A DNA stretch of 64,000 nt from CAYOSF01 sp964406605. GTDB taxonomy: Bacteria > Chloroflexota > Dehalococcoidia > DSTF01 > RBG-16-68-14. The position numbers were made by a program, and so were the translations under genes. Positions 1 through 8,915 of the stretch are shown here, piece after piece. The stretch's first letter is position 1. Every line of letters starts with the position of its first letter. Where the stretch lies: positions 13,156-77,155 of the forward strand of contig CAYOSF010000015.1 in the NCBI GenBank assembly GCA_964406605.1, read 5' to 3'. The notes beneath the pieces were generated by a model. It was not told where the DNA came from. It did not search any database and saw only the letters and a program-made list of their open reading frames with translations.

Positions 1-2
1 AC

Positions 3-332
3 GCGCAGGCCGGCGGCCCCCCCGCGACGGAGGAGGAGATCGAGACCTACACCGCAAACCAATCGCAGGGGATCGCCGATGCGGGTGGGGCCGTGGGCAG
101 TGACAACTACATCGATGTCTGCTACTCGGACCAGAACGGCAACGGCAGGCTCGGCGATAGGGGTGACGGCGTGGAGGTGCGGGTCCGGTACCAGCATGAT
201 TTCGTCACGGGTTTCACGGGTCTGATCAGCCTGGACCAGTCGGGTATCGCCATGAACCCCAGGGCGAGCGCCAGGCTGGAATGGACGGTGGACCCGGAAC
301 CGGTGGATGCATGCACGGAATGGCCGCCGTGA
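3..332 (+). CDS. TadE-like pilus assembly protein, 3' fragment
   Basis: The reading frame enters from the left edge and ends at a TGA at 330-332, so only the C-terminal 109 residues are visible. The fragment has no membrane segment. It contains a hydrophilic stretch with an EVRVRYQHDF strand, typical of the periplasmic part of TadE/TadG minor pseudopilins, whose N-terminal helix would lie upstream of the window. Its stop overlaps the start of the TadG-like gene by one base (TGATG), so the two are co-translated in the Tad pilus operon. The TadE assignment rests mainly on position before TadG and on general resemblance. Another small Tad accessory protein is possible. Confidence 0.6.
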   Translation, partial: AQAGGPPATEEEIETYTANQSQGIADAGGAVGSDNYIDVCYSDQNGNGRLGDRGDGVEVRVRYQHDFVTGFTGLISLDQSGIAMNPRASARLEWTVDPEPVDACTEWPP

Positions 333-1699
333 TGAATGAAGCGACGCGGGCACCGCAGCGTCGAGGCGAGCGCGGGCAAGCGATCATCCTGTTTGTCGGC
401 ATTCTCACCGTGATCTTTGTGATCGCTGCTATCGTGGTCGACTTCGGTCTCTGGTTCGCCGAGCGCCGAGACGCCCAGCGCGCGGCGGATCTGGCGGCGA
501 CGGCGGGGGCGCCGGATCTCCCCTTGGACGAGAGCGAGGCGTTTACGAGCGCATGTGAATGGGCGTCGCAGAACGGGTTCGATCCCGGTGAGGTGACGGT
601 GGACCTCCTGACTCATGAGACGTTGGTCAGTCAGTGGAGCGGGAGCTGTTCGGAGGGTGGTCCGTCGGCGTCGTTCACGTGCAGTCCGCTGTGCGGCAGT
701 CTGCGCGTGACCATCAGAAGGCCCGCCCATCGCCTCTTCACGTCGATCCTTGGCGTCGGGAGCATCGATATCGGGGCCGTGGCATCCGCCGGCGTACCTA
801 CGGGCGGAGGCGGTGGCGGCGGAGAGCCTTCCGACGATACGGCGGCGGACACCATCGTCCTGCTGAGCGCCTGGAGCGGGATGAGGCCGTCGACGACCTG
901 TCCTTTTCCTTGTCCCATCCTGGAAGCGTTGAGTGGCGCTCGGGAGCTCGTAGACATCTTGCTGGGTGACGGCAACTCGATCAGCCGCGTGGGGTACGTT
1001 CCATACAACTTCTGCTACGAACCCCCTTGGGAAGGGAGGAGGTGCATCCCGGAGGGAATAGTTGTCCCTCCTACCGGCGAAGAACAGGAGGTGCTTACGG
1101 CCATCGATGACACGCCGGACACGAAGCTTGAACTCATGGCGACGACGACGAACGAGTGCCTGCCGCTGTTTCGCGCCCTTCAGATGGTTGAGGGAAGGAC
1201 GGGCGGACCGCGTCCATCGATCATATTCTTGAGTGGTGGCCACAACAACTACCGTCACAGCTACTCCTTCGAACAATACAACAACCAGCTGCACTTCCTA
1301 CCTCCGGAATGCACCCCTGCGCCGGCGCCTGACGCTGAGCTTGACAAAGTCGTAGGTGTCCCGGAATGCGATCCCCTGGTGAACTCGTACCGACTTGAGG
1401 CGCAGGAGCACGAGCAGGACAGGAACACCTGGGAGGTGGCGCAGCAGCTCAAGGAGTACGCCGATATCTACGTGATCGCCTTCAACGTCTGTGGGCCGGA
1501 TGACGGTCAGGACGGCTCCGACCCCAACTACTGCGCGCACATCGGCGACGCGGCCGGCGATAGAATCGCCGACCAGAGGCTGCTCAAGTGCATCGCAACG
1601 TCGCCGGATCACTACTTTCCCATAGCCTCGGCAGCGCAGATCCCGGAGGTCTTCGAAAAGATCGCCTGGGAGATCGCGCCGCGCGGTCTGATCGAGTAG
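332..1699 (+). CDS. TadG-like pilus assembly protein with degenerate VWA domain
   Basis: 455 residues from ATG 332; GTG 329 is an alternative start. After a short basic N-terminus (RRGERGQA) there is one hydrophobic helix at about residues 16-38, followed by the AERRDAQRAADLAA stretch usual for TadE/TadG pseudopilin-like proteins. A Gly-rich linker at about residue 155 leads to a region arranged like a von Willebrand A domain. The first metal-site motif reads LLSAWSGM instead of DxSGSM, and the second reads IIFLSGGHNN instead of ILLTDG, so a canonical MIDAS is missing. The protein probably sits in the membrane with a large external domain and helps assemble the Flp/Tad pilus. It overlaps the preceding gene by one base. 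Confidence 0.75.
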   Translation: MNEATRAPQRRGERGQAIILFVGILTVIFVIAAIVVDFGLWFAERRDAQRAADLAATAGAPDLPLDESEAFTSACEWASQNGFDPGEVTVDLLTHETLVSQWSGSCSEGGPSASFTCSPLCGSLRVTIRRPAHRLFTSILGVGSIDIGAVASAGVPTGGGGGGGEPSDDTAADTIVLLSAWSGMRPSTTCPFPCPILEALSGARELVDILLGDGNSISRVGYVPYNFCYEPPWEGRRCIPEGIVVPPTGEEQEVLTAIDDTPDTKLELMATTTNECLPLFRALQMVEGRTGGPRPSIIFLSGGHNNYRHSYSFEQYNNQLHFLPPECTPAPAPDAELDKVVGVPECDPLVNSYRLEAQEHEQDRNTWEVAQQLKEYADIYVIAFNVCGPDDGQDGSDPNYCAHIGDAAGDRIADQRLLKCIATSPDHYFPIASAAQIPEVFEKIAWEIAPRGLIE

Positions 1700-1787
1700 G
1701 AGTGCGGCGGATGCGTGGTGAGCTGATGCCGTGGAGACGAATGCCGACCCGCCCTGGTGTGGGACGGACCGGCCAGGAGGAGGCGTT

Positions 1788-2636
1788 ATGGCACGAGCCA
1801 TGACAGGGGAGGCACCGCAACGAACGAACCGGCTGATGCTGGCCGCCGCGGTGCTGTTCGCCGCCGTTGCGAGCGCCCTCGTCTTCGTCGCTCTGCAGAA
1901 CCGCGGTTCTGGGGACGGAGAGAGCGTTGCCGCGACTACCCAGGTCGTTGTCGTCTCTCGCGACGTTCCGGCCAATACCAAGCTGACATCGGACATGCTG
2001 GAGCTGAGGTCGCTCCCTGTCGAGGCCGCGCTGGACGAGGGTTACGAAAGTTCGGCCGCGCTGATCGGCCTGGCAACCCGTTACCCGCTGGCCAAGGGCG
2101 AGCAGCTCGCGCCGTCGAAGCTGGCATTGAACACCGTCGAGGACGAAGACGACTTATCGCGGGTGCTGCCGCCGGGGAAGCGAGGTTTCGCCGTCGAAGT
2201 CACGGAGGTGACCGGCGTAGGGGGGCTGCTCCTCCCCGGGAACGCCGTCGACGTCATCGCCGTGTTCGATGAGGGAGCCGCGGGCATCGGCAAGGCGGTG
2301 ACTATTCTGCAAGACGTGGAAGTGCTGTCCGTCGCGCAGGAGGCGCAAGAACCGGTGCCCGTGGGCGCCGATGTCTCGGCGAGCGACGAGACCGACGAAG
2401 GGGACGCCGTCTATGGCCGGCGTCCGGACGACGCGGAGCAGCAGCCGGGGGCGCGTACCGTGACGCTCGCGGTCACCCCACTGGAGGCGGAATTGCTGGC
2501 GCTGGCTCAGGCGAATGGGACGCTCTGGCTCTCCTTGCGTTCCTTCGACGATTCGGAGGTGCAGTGGCTGGATGAGCAGAGTATGCTGCCGTTTCAGGCG
2601 CCCTACGCGGACGGGGCCGGGGTCGGCGGGCCATGA
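1788..2636 (+). CDS. cpaB: Flp pilus assembly protein CpaB/RcpC
   Basis: 282 residues. The start at ATG 1788 is chosen because AGGAGGAGG lies at 1775-1783; the frame is open further upstream but the earlier ATG has no comparable ribosome site. A single N-terminal membrane helix (about residues 16-36) is followed by an SAF domain with VVVVSRDVPANTKLTSDML, the hallmark of CpaB. It continues through a region with VEVTEVTGVGGLLLPGNAVD to an RcpC-like C-terminal half. CpaB proteins are periplasmic or extracytoplasmic factors of the Tad secretion channel. The gene lies 88 bases after the TadG-like gene and overlaps the next gene by 4 bases. Confidence 0.9.
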   Translation: MARAMTGEAPQRTNRLMLAAAVLFAAVASALVFVALQNRGSGDGESVAATTQVVVVSRDVPANTKLTSDMLELRSLPVEAALDEGYESSAALIGLATRYPLAKGEQLAPSKLALNTVEDEDDLSRVLPPGKRGFAVEVTEVTGVGGLLLPGNAVDVIAVFDEGAAGIGKAVTILQDVEVLSVAQEAQEPVPVGADVSASDETDEGDAVYGRRPDDAEQQPGARTVTLAVTPLEAELLALAQANGTLWLSLRSFDDSEVQWLDEQSMLPFQAPYADGAGVGGP

Positions 2637-3892
2637 CTGAACAGACCCGCGTACTCATCGTCGACCACGACCCGGATGTGCGCTACCAGGTCCAACAACT
2701 GGCCGCACAGGCCGGCCTCGACGTCTGCGGCCAAGCAGGGCTCGGAACGGAAGCGGTCGCACTTGCCGCGGACGTCCGTCCCGATGCGATCTTGTGCGGA
2801 CTGAAGGAACCCGTCGTGCGGGTCCAGCGCACGATCGAATCGCTGGCCCACAACCTGCCGGACGTGCCGGTCATCGCCTACTCGGAGGTCAGTGACCTGG
2901 AGGTGGTGCGAAAGGCGATGATAGCAGGCGCCAGGGACTTCCTCAGGGCCCCGCTCAAGACTGACGAGATGCTGATCTCCGTCACCGCTGCGCTCGACTC
3001 GGAGGAGCGCCGGCGACTGCGTGAGGACGGCCGTGGCAGCCTGGGGCCAAGGGGCAGCGTCATCACCATCTTCGGGGCAAAGGGCGGTGTCGGGAAGACG
3101 ACTGTGGCGACGAACCTCGGGGTGGCGCTGACCAGGCACGCCCAACAGGCGACGGTGCTCGTGGATGCGGACGACTCGTTCGGAGACACGGCGCCCACGC
3201 TGGCGCTGATGCCGTCAGGGACAGTAACGGAGGCGCTGCGCTCGCTGGATGGCGGGGACGGCAACGATGTGGAGAAGTCGTTCAGCTACCATGGCTGCGG
3301 TCTCGCGGTGCTGCCGTCCCCGGAGAGTCCGTTCGAGTGGAGGGGGATCACGGGTGATCGGATGCAGCAGTTGGTGCAGTATCTTGCCCGACGGTTCGAC
3401 GCCGTGCTGGTGGACACGGGTGCAACGCTGAGTGAGGTGAATCAGGCTGTCCTGGAGGCCTCCTCGCTCATTCTCTGGATCACGACGCCGGAGTACGCGA
3501 GCGTTCGAGACGCTCTGCATGCGCTTCGGGCGGTGCGAAGCATGGGCCTGCCGGAAGACCGCATCCGCGTCGTCCTGAACGCCGTGTCACCGGAGATCGA
3601 GGTTCGGTCGCAGGTCATTGAGGAAGCGCTGGCGCGGGAGATCTTCTGGACCATTCCATACGATCGGGACCTGCGGCGCGGTGCCCAGGTGGGGCGGAGC
3701 CTCGTCGATGACCCTCATCCGCGGAGTCCCGCCGCGGTCAGCCTGCAGGACCTGGCCCTGACCCTGAACGGTGCTTCGCCAAGGTCGGAGAAGGGTCGCT
3801 TTCTGCGCCGCTTCGGGCGCGCGCGCAACGGCGGTGCCCTCAGGCGTCCTCGGTTTGACTTGAAGGTCGTGCAGAGGGAGGTCGAGGCATGA
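2633..3892 (+). CDS. cpaE: CpaE/TadZ-family pilus localisation ATPase
   Basis: 419 residues in two parts. Residues 1-125 form a receiver-like fold beginning RVLIVDHDPDVRYQ. The phospho-acceptor position in DAILCGLKEP is Gly, so this is a pseudo-receiver, as is common in TadZ proteins. Residues 140-390 are a ParA/MinD-type ATPase with the deviant Walker A motif FGAKGGVGKTT and a following VLVDADDSFGD. TadZ/CpaE places the Tad machinery at a cell pole and stimulates its assembly. The gene overlaps cpaB and cpaF by 4 bases each, so translation is probably coupled. The C-terminal tail (about 385-419) is rich in Arg and outside the ATPase fold. Confidence 0.9.
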   Translation: MTEQTRVLIVDHDPDVRYQVQQLAAQAGLDVCGQAGLGTEAVALAADVRPDAILCGLKEPVVRVQRTIESLAHNLPDVPVIAYSEVSDLEVVRKAMIAGARDFLRAPLKTDEMLISVTAALDSEERRRLREDGRGSLGPRGSVITIFGAKGGVGKTTVATNLGVALTRHAQQATVLVDADDSFGDTAPTLALMPSGTVTEALRSLDGGDGNDVEKSFSYHGCGLAVLPSPESPFEWRGITGDRMQQLVQYLARRFDAVLVDTGATLSEVNQAVLEASSLILWITTPEYASVRDALHALRAVRSMGLPEDRIRVVLNAVSPEIEVRSQVIEEALAREIFWTIPYDRDLRRGAQVGRSLVDDPHPRSPAAVSLQDLALTLNGASPRSEKGRFLRRFGRARNGGALRRPRFDLKVVQREVEA

Positions 3893-5223
3893 CCAGACTC
3901 CTCGTAGGAGATCGCCCTCGGACTCTCGAACCGCCGCCCCTGGACATGGAAGACGGGCAGCCGGACAGGGAGCAATCGGAGTTGGTATTTCAGGTCCACC
4001 AGCGTCTGCTACAGGAGTGCGATCTGGCCGCTCTCGAGAGGCAGACGCCCGGCAGGGCGCGCGAGGCCGTTGAGGCGACGGTCCGCTCCCTGGTGTCTCA
4101 CACCGCGACGGGTCTCTACGGCGAAGCGAAGGAGGCGGTGGTGCGCGCCGTCCTCGACGAGGCCGTTGGGTTCGGGCCCATCCAGCGGTTGCTGGAAGAC
4201 CCGAGCATCTCTGAGGTCATGGTCAACGCGCCGGACGAGGTGTACGCGGAGCGCGACGGCGTGATCTACTTGTCGGCGGTGCGGTTCCGCGACCAGGCGC
4301 ACATCATGCGGATCGTCGACAGGATCATTGCCCCGCTGGGCAGGAGAGCTGACGAGTCCTCGCCGTACGTGGATGCGCGGCTCCCCGATGGCTCGCGGGT
4401 GAACGTGGTCATTCCACCGCTTGTCCCGCGAAGCCCGACGGTCACCATTCGCAAGTTTCGCCCAGACAAGTACACCGTCGATGATCTCGTCCAGAACGGC
4501 ACGTTGACCGAGTCACTCGCCGATCTGCTGGAGGCGTGCGTCCGCATGCGGCTCAACATCGTCATCTCCGGCGGGAGCGGCACCGGCAAGACAACACTAC
4601 TCAACGCGCTCTCGACCTTCATCCCAAACGTGGAGCGGATCATCACGGTCGAGGATCCCATGGAGCTGAAGTTGCAGCAGCGCCACGTCATCTCGATGGA
4701 GGCCCGACCGGCGAACCTGGAGGGACGAAACGAGGTGACGCAGCGGGACCTCGTGCGGAACGCGCTTCGTATGCGTCCCGACCGCATCATCGTTGGAGAG
4801 GTGCGCGGGCCGGAGGCCTTCGACATGATGCAGGCCATGAATACCGGCCACGAGGGATCGCTGACCACCGTCCACGCGAACTCAACGCGCGACGCTTTGG
4901 CGCGCATTGAGAACATGATTCTGATGGCCGGACTGGACCTGCCCGTGCGCGCCATCAGGGAGCAGGTGTCCTCCGCTCTGCACCTGGAGCTGCAGGTGGC
5001 GCGGTTCAGCGACGGCAGCCGGAGAGTGGTGTCCGTCACCGAGATCACCGGCATGGAAGGCGATGTCGTCACGACGCAGGACCTGCTCCGGTTTGTGGAG
5101 ACCGGCATTTGTGAAGGCAGCCTGATGCCTACCGGAATCACTCCGACATTCGCGGAGACGTTCGCCCGGGCCGGCTGCAACGTAGACTTGGGTATGCCCC
5201 CCGGCCGCGGATGGGGTCGGTAG
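3889..5223 (+). CDS. cpaF: Tad pilus assembly ATPase CpaF/TadA
   Basis: 444 residues, normal for the family. This is the hexameric secretion ATPase that powers Tad pilus extension and retraction at the cytoplasmic face. The N-terminal domain contains GFGPIQRLLEDPSISEVMVN, the usual CpaF signature. Walker A is SGGSGTGKTTLLNAL at about residues 227-241. The Asp box lies in IITVEDPMELKL. Walker B and the His box are in RIIVGEVRGPEAFDMMQAM and GHEGSLTTVHANS. The gene lies directly between cpaE and tadB, with its last codons overlapping the possible start of tadB. Confidence 0.95.
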   Translation: MTRLLVGDRPRTLEPPPLDMEDGQPDREQSELVFQVHQRLLQECDLAALERQTPGRAREAVEATVRSLVSHTATGLYGEAKEAVVRAVLDEAVGFGPIQRLLEDPSISEVMVNAPDEVYAERDGVIYLSAVRFRDQAHIMRIVDRIIAPLGRRADESSPYVDARLPDGSRVNVVIPPLVPRSPTVTIRKFRPDKYTVDDLVQNGTLTESLADLLEACVRMRLNIVISGGSGTGKTTLLNALSTFIPNVERIITVEDPMELKLQQRHVISMEARPANLEGRNEVTQRDLVRNALRMRPDRIIVGEVRGPEAFDMMQAMNTGHEGSLTTVHANSTRDALARIENMILMAGLDLPVRAIREQVSSALHLELQVARFSDGSRRVVSVTEITGMEGDVVTTQDLLRFVETGICEGSLMPTGITPTFAETFARAGCNVDLGMPPGRGWGR

Positions 5224-6200
5224 TGATGGCTCTGGCGGCAAGTCTGTTCCTCTTCCTGGCCCTTCTCTCGGCCGCCGTCTGTCTACTCAGCCCAACTTGG
5301 AGCAGGCGCGACAGGGTGGAGGAGCGCGTCCGCTCGCTTGGAGCCGGGGGGAGCGTTGGGGAACCCCTTCGGGTTCAGGGCCCGAGCCCAACGAGGACCG
5401 GTTCGGCTGTCCTGCTTTTTCGGCGGCTGCTGGGCCGCGCCGTATCGGGCGAAGCTGCCGCGCGCGAGCTGCGGCAGGCGAACCTACCCCTTCGTGCGGG
5501 CGAACTGATCCTTGTCCGGTTGTTGTTGGCGGTCCCATCCTTCATCGTGACGGCGCTGCTACTCGGCTTCCAGCCCATCGGCCTTCTGGCGGCCCTCGGC
5601 GCTGGTTTCCTGGGGTACCTCATCCCCGGCTTCTTCCTGCGGGTCCTTCGGCGCCGGCGAGGCGCCAAGATTGAGAAGCAACTCGTCGAGTTCCTGCCAA
5701 TGCTCGCCACCTCGCTCCGCTCGGGATTCGGACTGCAGCAGGGGATCGAAGCGGCCGCGCACCAGTTCGACCCGCCTCTGGGGGAAGAGCTAGCCCTGGT
5801 TCTCAACGATGTTGGTCTCGGCGCGGCGATGCACGTTGCCCTGGAGGACCTGGGTCGACGCGTCGCCAACCCCGACCTCGACATCGTCATCACCGCGATC
5901 CTCGTCCAGCGCGCGACAGGGGGCAATCTGGCGGAGGTGTTGGACAAGGCGGGCGAGACACTCCTGGAACGGGAGCGGGTCCGAGGGGATCTGCAAACGA
6001 TGACGGCGCAGCAGCGCCTCACGGGGACCGTGCTCTCGATCTACCCCGTCGTCGTTGGCCTAGTCCTCCTTGCCATCTTGCCCGCCATGTGGTCCAGGTT
6101 GTTCACGGAGCCGGTCGGGCAGGTCCAGTTGGCGATAGCGGTCAGCTTGCAGGCGCTGGGCTTCCTCGGGATACAGCGAGTCCTGAGGGTCGAGTACTGA
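5211..6200 (+). CDS. tadB: Tad pilus inner-membrane platform protein TadB
   Basis: 329 residues if ATG 5211 is used. ATG 5226, just after the cpaF stop, is an equally reasonable start and gives 324 residues. It has an N-terminal helix (LFLFLALLSAAVCLL), a hydrophobic pair near residues 102-145, a cytoplasmic T2SS-F domain with LPMLATSLRSGFGLQQGIEA, and two C-terminal membrane segments. TadB and TadC form the inner-membrane platform on which CpaF acts. The order cpaF-tadB-tadC is the standard arrangement. Confidence 0.9.
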   Translation: MGSVVMALAASLFLFLALLSAAVCLLSPTWSRRDRVEERVRSLGAGGSVGEPLRVQGPSPTRTGSAVLLFRRLLGRAVSGEAAARELRQANLPLRAGELILVRLLLAVPSFIVTALLLGFQPIGLLAALGAGFLGYLIPGFFLRVLRRRRGAKIEKQLVEFLPMLATSLRSGFGLQQGIEAAAHQFDPPLGEELALVLNDVGLGAAMHVALEDLGRRVANPDLDIVITAILVQRATGGNLAEVLDKAGETLLERERVRGDLQTMTAQQRLTGTVLSIYPVVVGLVLLAILPAMWSRLFTEPVGQVQLAIAVSLQALGFLGIQRVLRVEY

Positions 6201-6210
6201 GGCGAATGCC

Positions 6211-7125
6211 GTGCTGCTGAGCATTCTCGTCTCCGCGTCGCTCTTTCTTTCGCTGCTCCTGTTCGCCCTCTGGGCTCTGCGGGGAACCGCCAATTCAGTC
6301 GAAGTGCGCATCCAGGATCTGGCGCGTGAGGCGTGGCGGGAACCGGGCCTGTCGCCAAACCCTTTCCAGGAACGGGTCATTCTGCCCGCAGTCGAGCTAA
6401 TCGGGAAGGGAGTGCTCTCCGCGCTGCCCGGCGGGTTCGCGCGCAGGATAGAACGGAGCCTGGTGCTCGCCGGCCAGCCCATGCGGGCCACGACCTTCTA
6501 CGCGCTGGTGCTCAGCGCTGCAGGACTGCTTGCGGCTGCGTATCTGGGTCTGGTCTTCACAATCTCACGCGGCCCGCCCTCTACCGTGACGGTCGTCCCC
6601 GCGATCCTCTTCGGTATTGCGGGCGCGGCGCTCCCCGTCTTCTGGCTCTCGTCCCAGGCGCGCGTTCGCAAACGCGCCATGCTTCGAAGCCTGCCCGATT
6701 CCCTGGATCTCGTCACGATCTCCGTCGAAGCGGGGCTCAGCCTTGACGGTGCGTTCCACCAAGTCGCCGAGAAGCAGCCCGGACCGTTTGCCGATGAGAT
6801 CCGGCAGATGCTACGAGAGATCGCGCTGGGGAAGACGCGCAGACAGGCGCTGCTTGACCTCGGCGAACGCACCGAAATCGACGATGTCGGCACGTTCGTC
6901 AACGCCATCATTCAGGCGGAGCGGCTTGGGACGAGCCTGGCTCCCGTCTTGCGAGCACAGACGCAGCGCCTCCGCGTCCGGCGCCGACAGCGAGCGGAAC
7001 AGGAGGCGAGGCGGGCACCGGTGAAGATGGTGTTTCCGTTGGTGTTCTGCCTCATGCCGTCGCTGTTCATCTTCATCCTGGGGCCCGTCGTGGTCAGCGT
7101 CGTTGACTTCCTTTCGAGCGCGTGA
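6211..7125 (+). CDS. tadC: Tad pilus inner-membrane platform protein TadC
   Basis: 304 residues from GTG 6211, 10 bases after tadB; the nearby ATG at 6206 is out of frame. An N-terminal helix (LLSILVSASLFLSLLLFAL) is followed by a pair of helices around residues 90-140. A T2SS-F domain carries SLPDSLDLVTISVEAGLSLD and the conserved AERLGTSLAPVLRAQ. A final membrane helix ends the protein. The repeated SVEAGLSLDGA/SLAPVLR pattern is typical of TadC. It is the last clear Tad gene here; no prepilin, prepilin peptidase or secretin lies in the window, so those are presumably upstream or elsewhere. Confidence 0.9.
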   Translation: MLLSILVSASLFLSLLLFALWALRGTANSVEVRIQDLAREAWREPGLSPNPFQERVILPAVELIGKGVLSALPGGFARRIERSLVLAGQPMRATTFYALVLSAAGLLAAAYLGLVFTISRGPPSTVTVVPAILFGIAGAALPVFWLSSQARVRKRAMLRSLPDSLDLVTISVEAGLSLDGAFHQVAEKQPGPFADEIRQMLREIALGKTRRQALLDLGERTEIDDVGTFVNAIIQAERLGTSLAPVLRAQTQRLRVRRRQRAEQEARRAPVKMVFPLVFCLMPSLFIFILGPVVVSVVDFLSSA

Positions 7126-7188
7126 GCTGGGCCGAGTGTGGCTGTTGCGGGTTGAGGGCCGACGCAACGGCGAGGGGCGGGTAGAAGG

Positions 7189-7533
7189 ATGAGAATAGAG
7201 AATGCCACTCGCGGTACTGAGCTGGCGAGCAGAGCGCGCGTGGCGCGACGTTTCTGGAGCCGTCTCGTGGGACTGCTCGGGCGGGCATCGCTCCTTCACG
7301 GCGATGCGCTGGTCATCGAGCCGTGCAGGTCCGTGCACACAGCGTTCATGCGATTCGCCATAGACGTTGTCATGGTCGATCGGTCGCTCAGGGTGGTGAA
7401 GGTGGTGTCCGGTCTGAAGCCGTTTCGCGTGAGCGGAGCTTTGCGATCCGCCGACGCGGTAGTCGAACTGCCCGGCGGAACGATCGTCGAGACAGGCACG
7501 GAAGTCGGCGACCAATTGGCGTTTCACGGTTGA
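7189..7533 (+). CDS. DUF192 family protein
   Basis: 114 residues, the usual size for DUF192. The conserved core is visible: RFWSRLVGLLGRASLLHGDALVIEPC at the N-terminus, then SVHTAFMRFAIDVVMVD, then a C-terminal strand with VVELPGGTIVETGTEVGD. No signal peptide is seen. The function of DUF192 is not established. It lies 63 bases after tadC on the same strand and may be read through with the pilus operon. The sequence offers no other clue to its job. Confidence 0.85.
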   Translation: MRIENATRGTELASRARVARRFWSRLVGLLGRASLLHGDALVIEPCRSVHTAFMRFAIDVVMVDRSLRVVKVVSGLKPFRVSGALRSADAVVELPGGTIVETGTEVGDQLAFHG

Positions 7534-7735
7534 AGAGGCGCTTTCGACGAACCCGGCCGTGCGGTGCCGGCGCTTGCGCAGCGGCACAGGCACCAACGCT
7601 CCACGTCCAGCAAGAAGGGGCCCCGCCAGCGAACTTCGGAAGTCGGCCGAAGACGAAGACTGGCGGTCTATGGGGATCTTCTGGATGTTCTCAAGAGTGC
7701 CCGGCATGCACGAGCGATCGCCGGTTCGGGTCCTC

Positions 7736-8548
7736 CTACGGCAACGACTCGAGACCAAGAATCTCGAAGCCGCGCTCTCGCAGGCCGTCGATTATCGAAG
7801 GTAGCGCTTCCACAGTCGACCAGCGCTCGAAGTGAAGGATGATGATGTCCCCGTTGCGAGCAACCTCGACGACGCGTCGCCGAACCGTCTCAGCATCTAG
7901 TCCCGACCGCCAGTCCTCCGGGTCGAGTGACCACAGCACGAGTCGGTAGCCAAGGGACGCGGCCACCGCGCGTACTCTTTCGTCCTGCCGGCCCAGCGGC
8001 GGCCTCACGAGCGGCAGCATAGTGGCGCCGGGCGCGACCCGGACGAGCGCGGCCTCCGTCAATTCGATCTCGGAGCGAAGATCATCGTCGGCAAGCAGCG
8101 TCAAGTCGCCGTGCCAGAACGTATGGTTGCACACCGTGTAGCCGGCAGCCACCCATCTCCTGACGAAATCCGGGTTGGCCTCAATCGCTGCGCCGATCAG
8201 GCAAGCCGTCGCGGGTGTGTTGTGCTCTTGGAGGATCTGCAGCACCTCGTTCGTGTATCCGTAGCCGTCGTCGAACGTCAGGTAGACGGCGGGGCGCGCG
8301 GTGTCTCCTCTCGCCACGGCCGGAGGCGCCGGCGGAAGGGGGGTTGGGGTCATCGTCGGCTGCGCCGTCGGGGCCGGCGGCGTCGCCGTTCGTGTCTCCG
8401 TGGGCGTTGCCGGCGCGGCAGACGCGGCAGGCGTTCTTGTCGGCGTGGCTGTGGGGGATTGCTGTTCGTGCGAGGCAGAGGACGCGCGACCGCACGCGAT
8501 TAGTGTCACGGCCACCAGGAGCAATCCCGCGACGACCGGCGACCGCAT
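7736..8548 (-). CDS. Lipoprotein polysaccharide deacetylase (NodB/CE4)
   Basis: 270 residues, started at ATG 8548 because GAAAGGAAG lies just upstream and a lipoprotein signal follows directly (VVAGLLLVAVTLIACGRA, Cys at about residue 19). Residues 25-70 are a Thr/Pro/Ala-rich tether. The CE4 domain has the metal motif TFDDGYG and the second motif NHTFWHG (H-x3-H), then RPPLGRQDERV and a C-terminal DIIILHFERW. The family deacetylates N-acetyl sugars of peptidoglycan or exopolysaccharide with a divalent metal. The protein is probably anchored on the outer face of the membrane. Natural substrate not predictable. Confidence 0.88.
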   Translation of the reverse strand: MRSPVVAGLLLVAVTLIACGRASSASHEQQSPTATPTRTPAASAAPATPTETRTATPPAPTAQPTMTPTPLPPAPPAVARGDTARPAVYLTFDDGYGYTNEVLQILQEHNTPATACLIGAAIEANPDFVRRWVAAGYTVCNHTFWHGDLTLLADDDLRSEIELTEAALVRVAPGATMLPLVRPPLGRQDERVRAVAASLGYRLVLWSLDPEDWRSGLDAETVRRRVVEVARNGDIIILHFERWSTVEALPSIIDGLRERGFEILGLESLP

Positions 8549-8915
8549 GCGTTCTTCCTTTCTCTGACAGGCGCACGAGGGCAGGAACTTATCACGATAC
8601 CTGTGAGGCGGCCCGTGTGGCAAGCGCGACGATCCAAAGAATGGACGCTGGCCTTCCCGGCCTCGCGAGAATTCCACGTGTTTGTGGCCTAGCTGCACTG
8701 TCACCGGAGCCGCCGCCGTAGTGGGGCGACACGGGTTGACGAAGTCGTCCATGGGTGATACGATCCGCGAGACTTCGGATCGACGGGACATCGACTGCCA
8801 GCGCCTCGTGCGCATGGCCTTCCCCCTCGGGCTCGGTTCGCCTGCTGAAATCGAGTTAGCCCGAACAACGCGGCGGCGAGCCTGGTGATTGTGAGGTGAG
8901 CGAGGAGGTTCCACT
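8549..8915. other. Divergent intergenic region
   Basis: 367 bases between the leftward deacetylase and the rightward methyltransferase. It must hold both promoters. The ribosome site of the deacetylase lies at its left end and GAGGAGG (8902-8908) for the TTG-started methyltransferase at its right end. I see no convincing paired -35/-10 elements, hairpin or repeat. The frames open across it have no coding character. Confidence 0.6.

Noticed and set aside
122..1294. 390-residue leftward frame over the TadG-like gene
   Set aside because: Composition is an Arg/His-rich shadow; the rightward frame has a clear membrane helix and family features.
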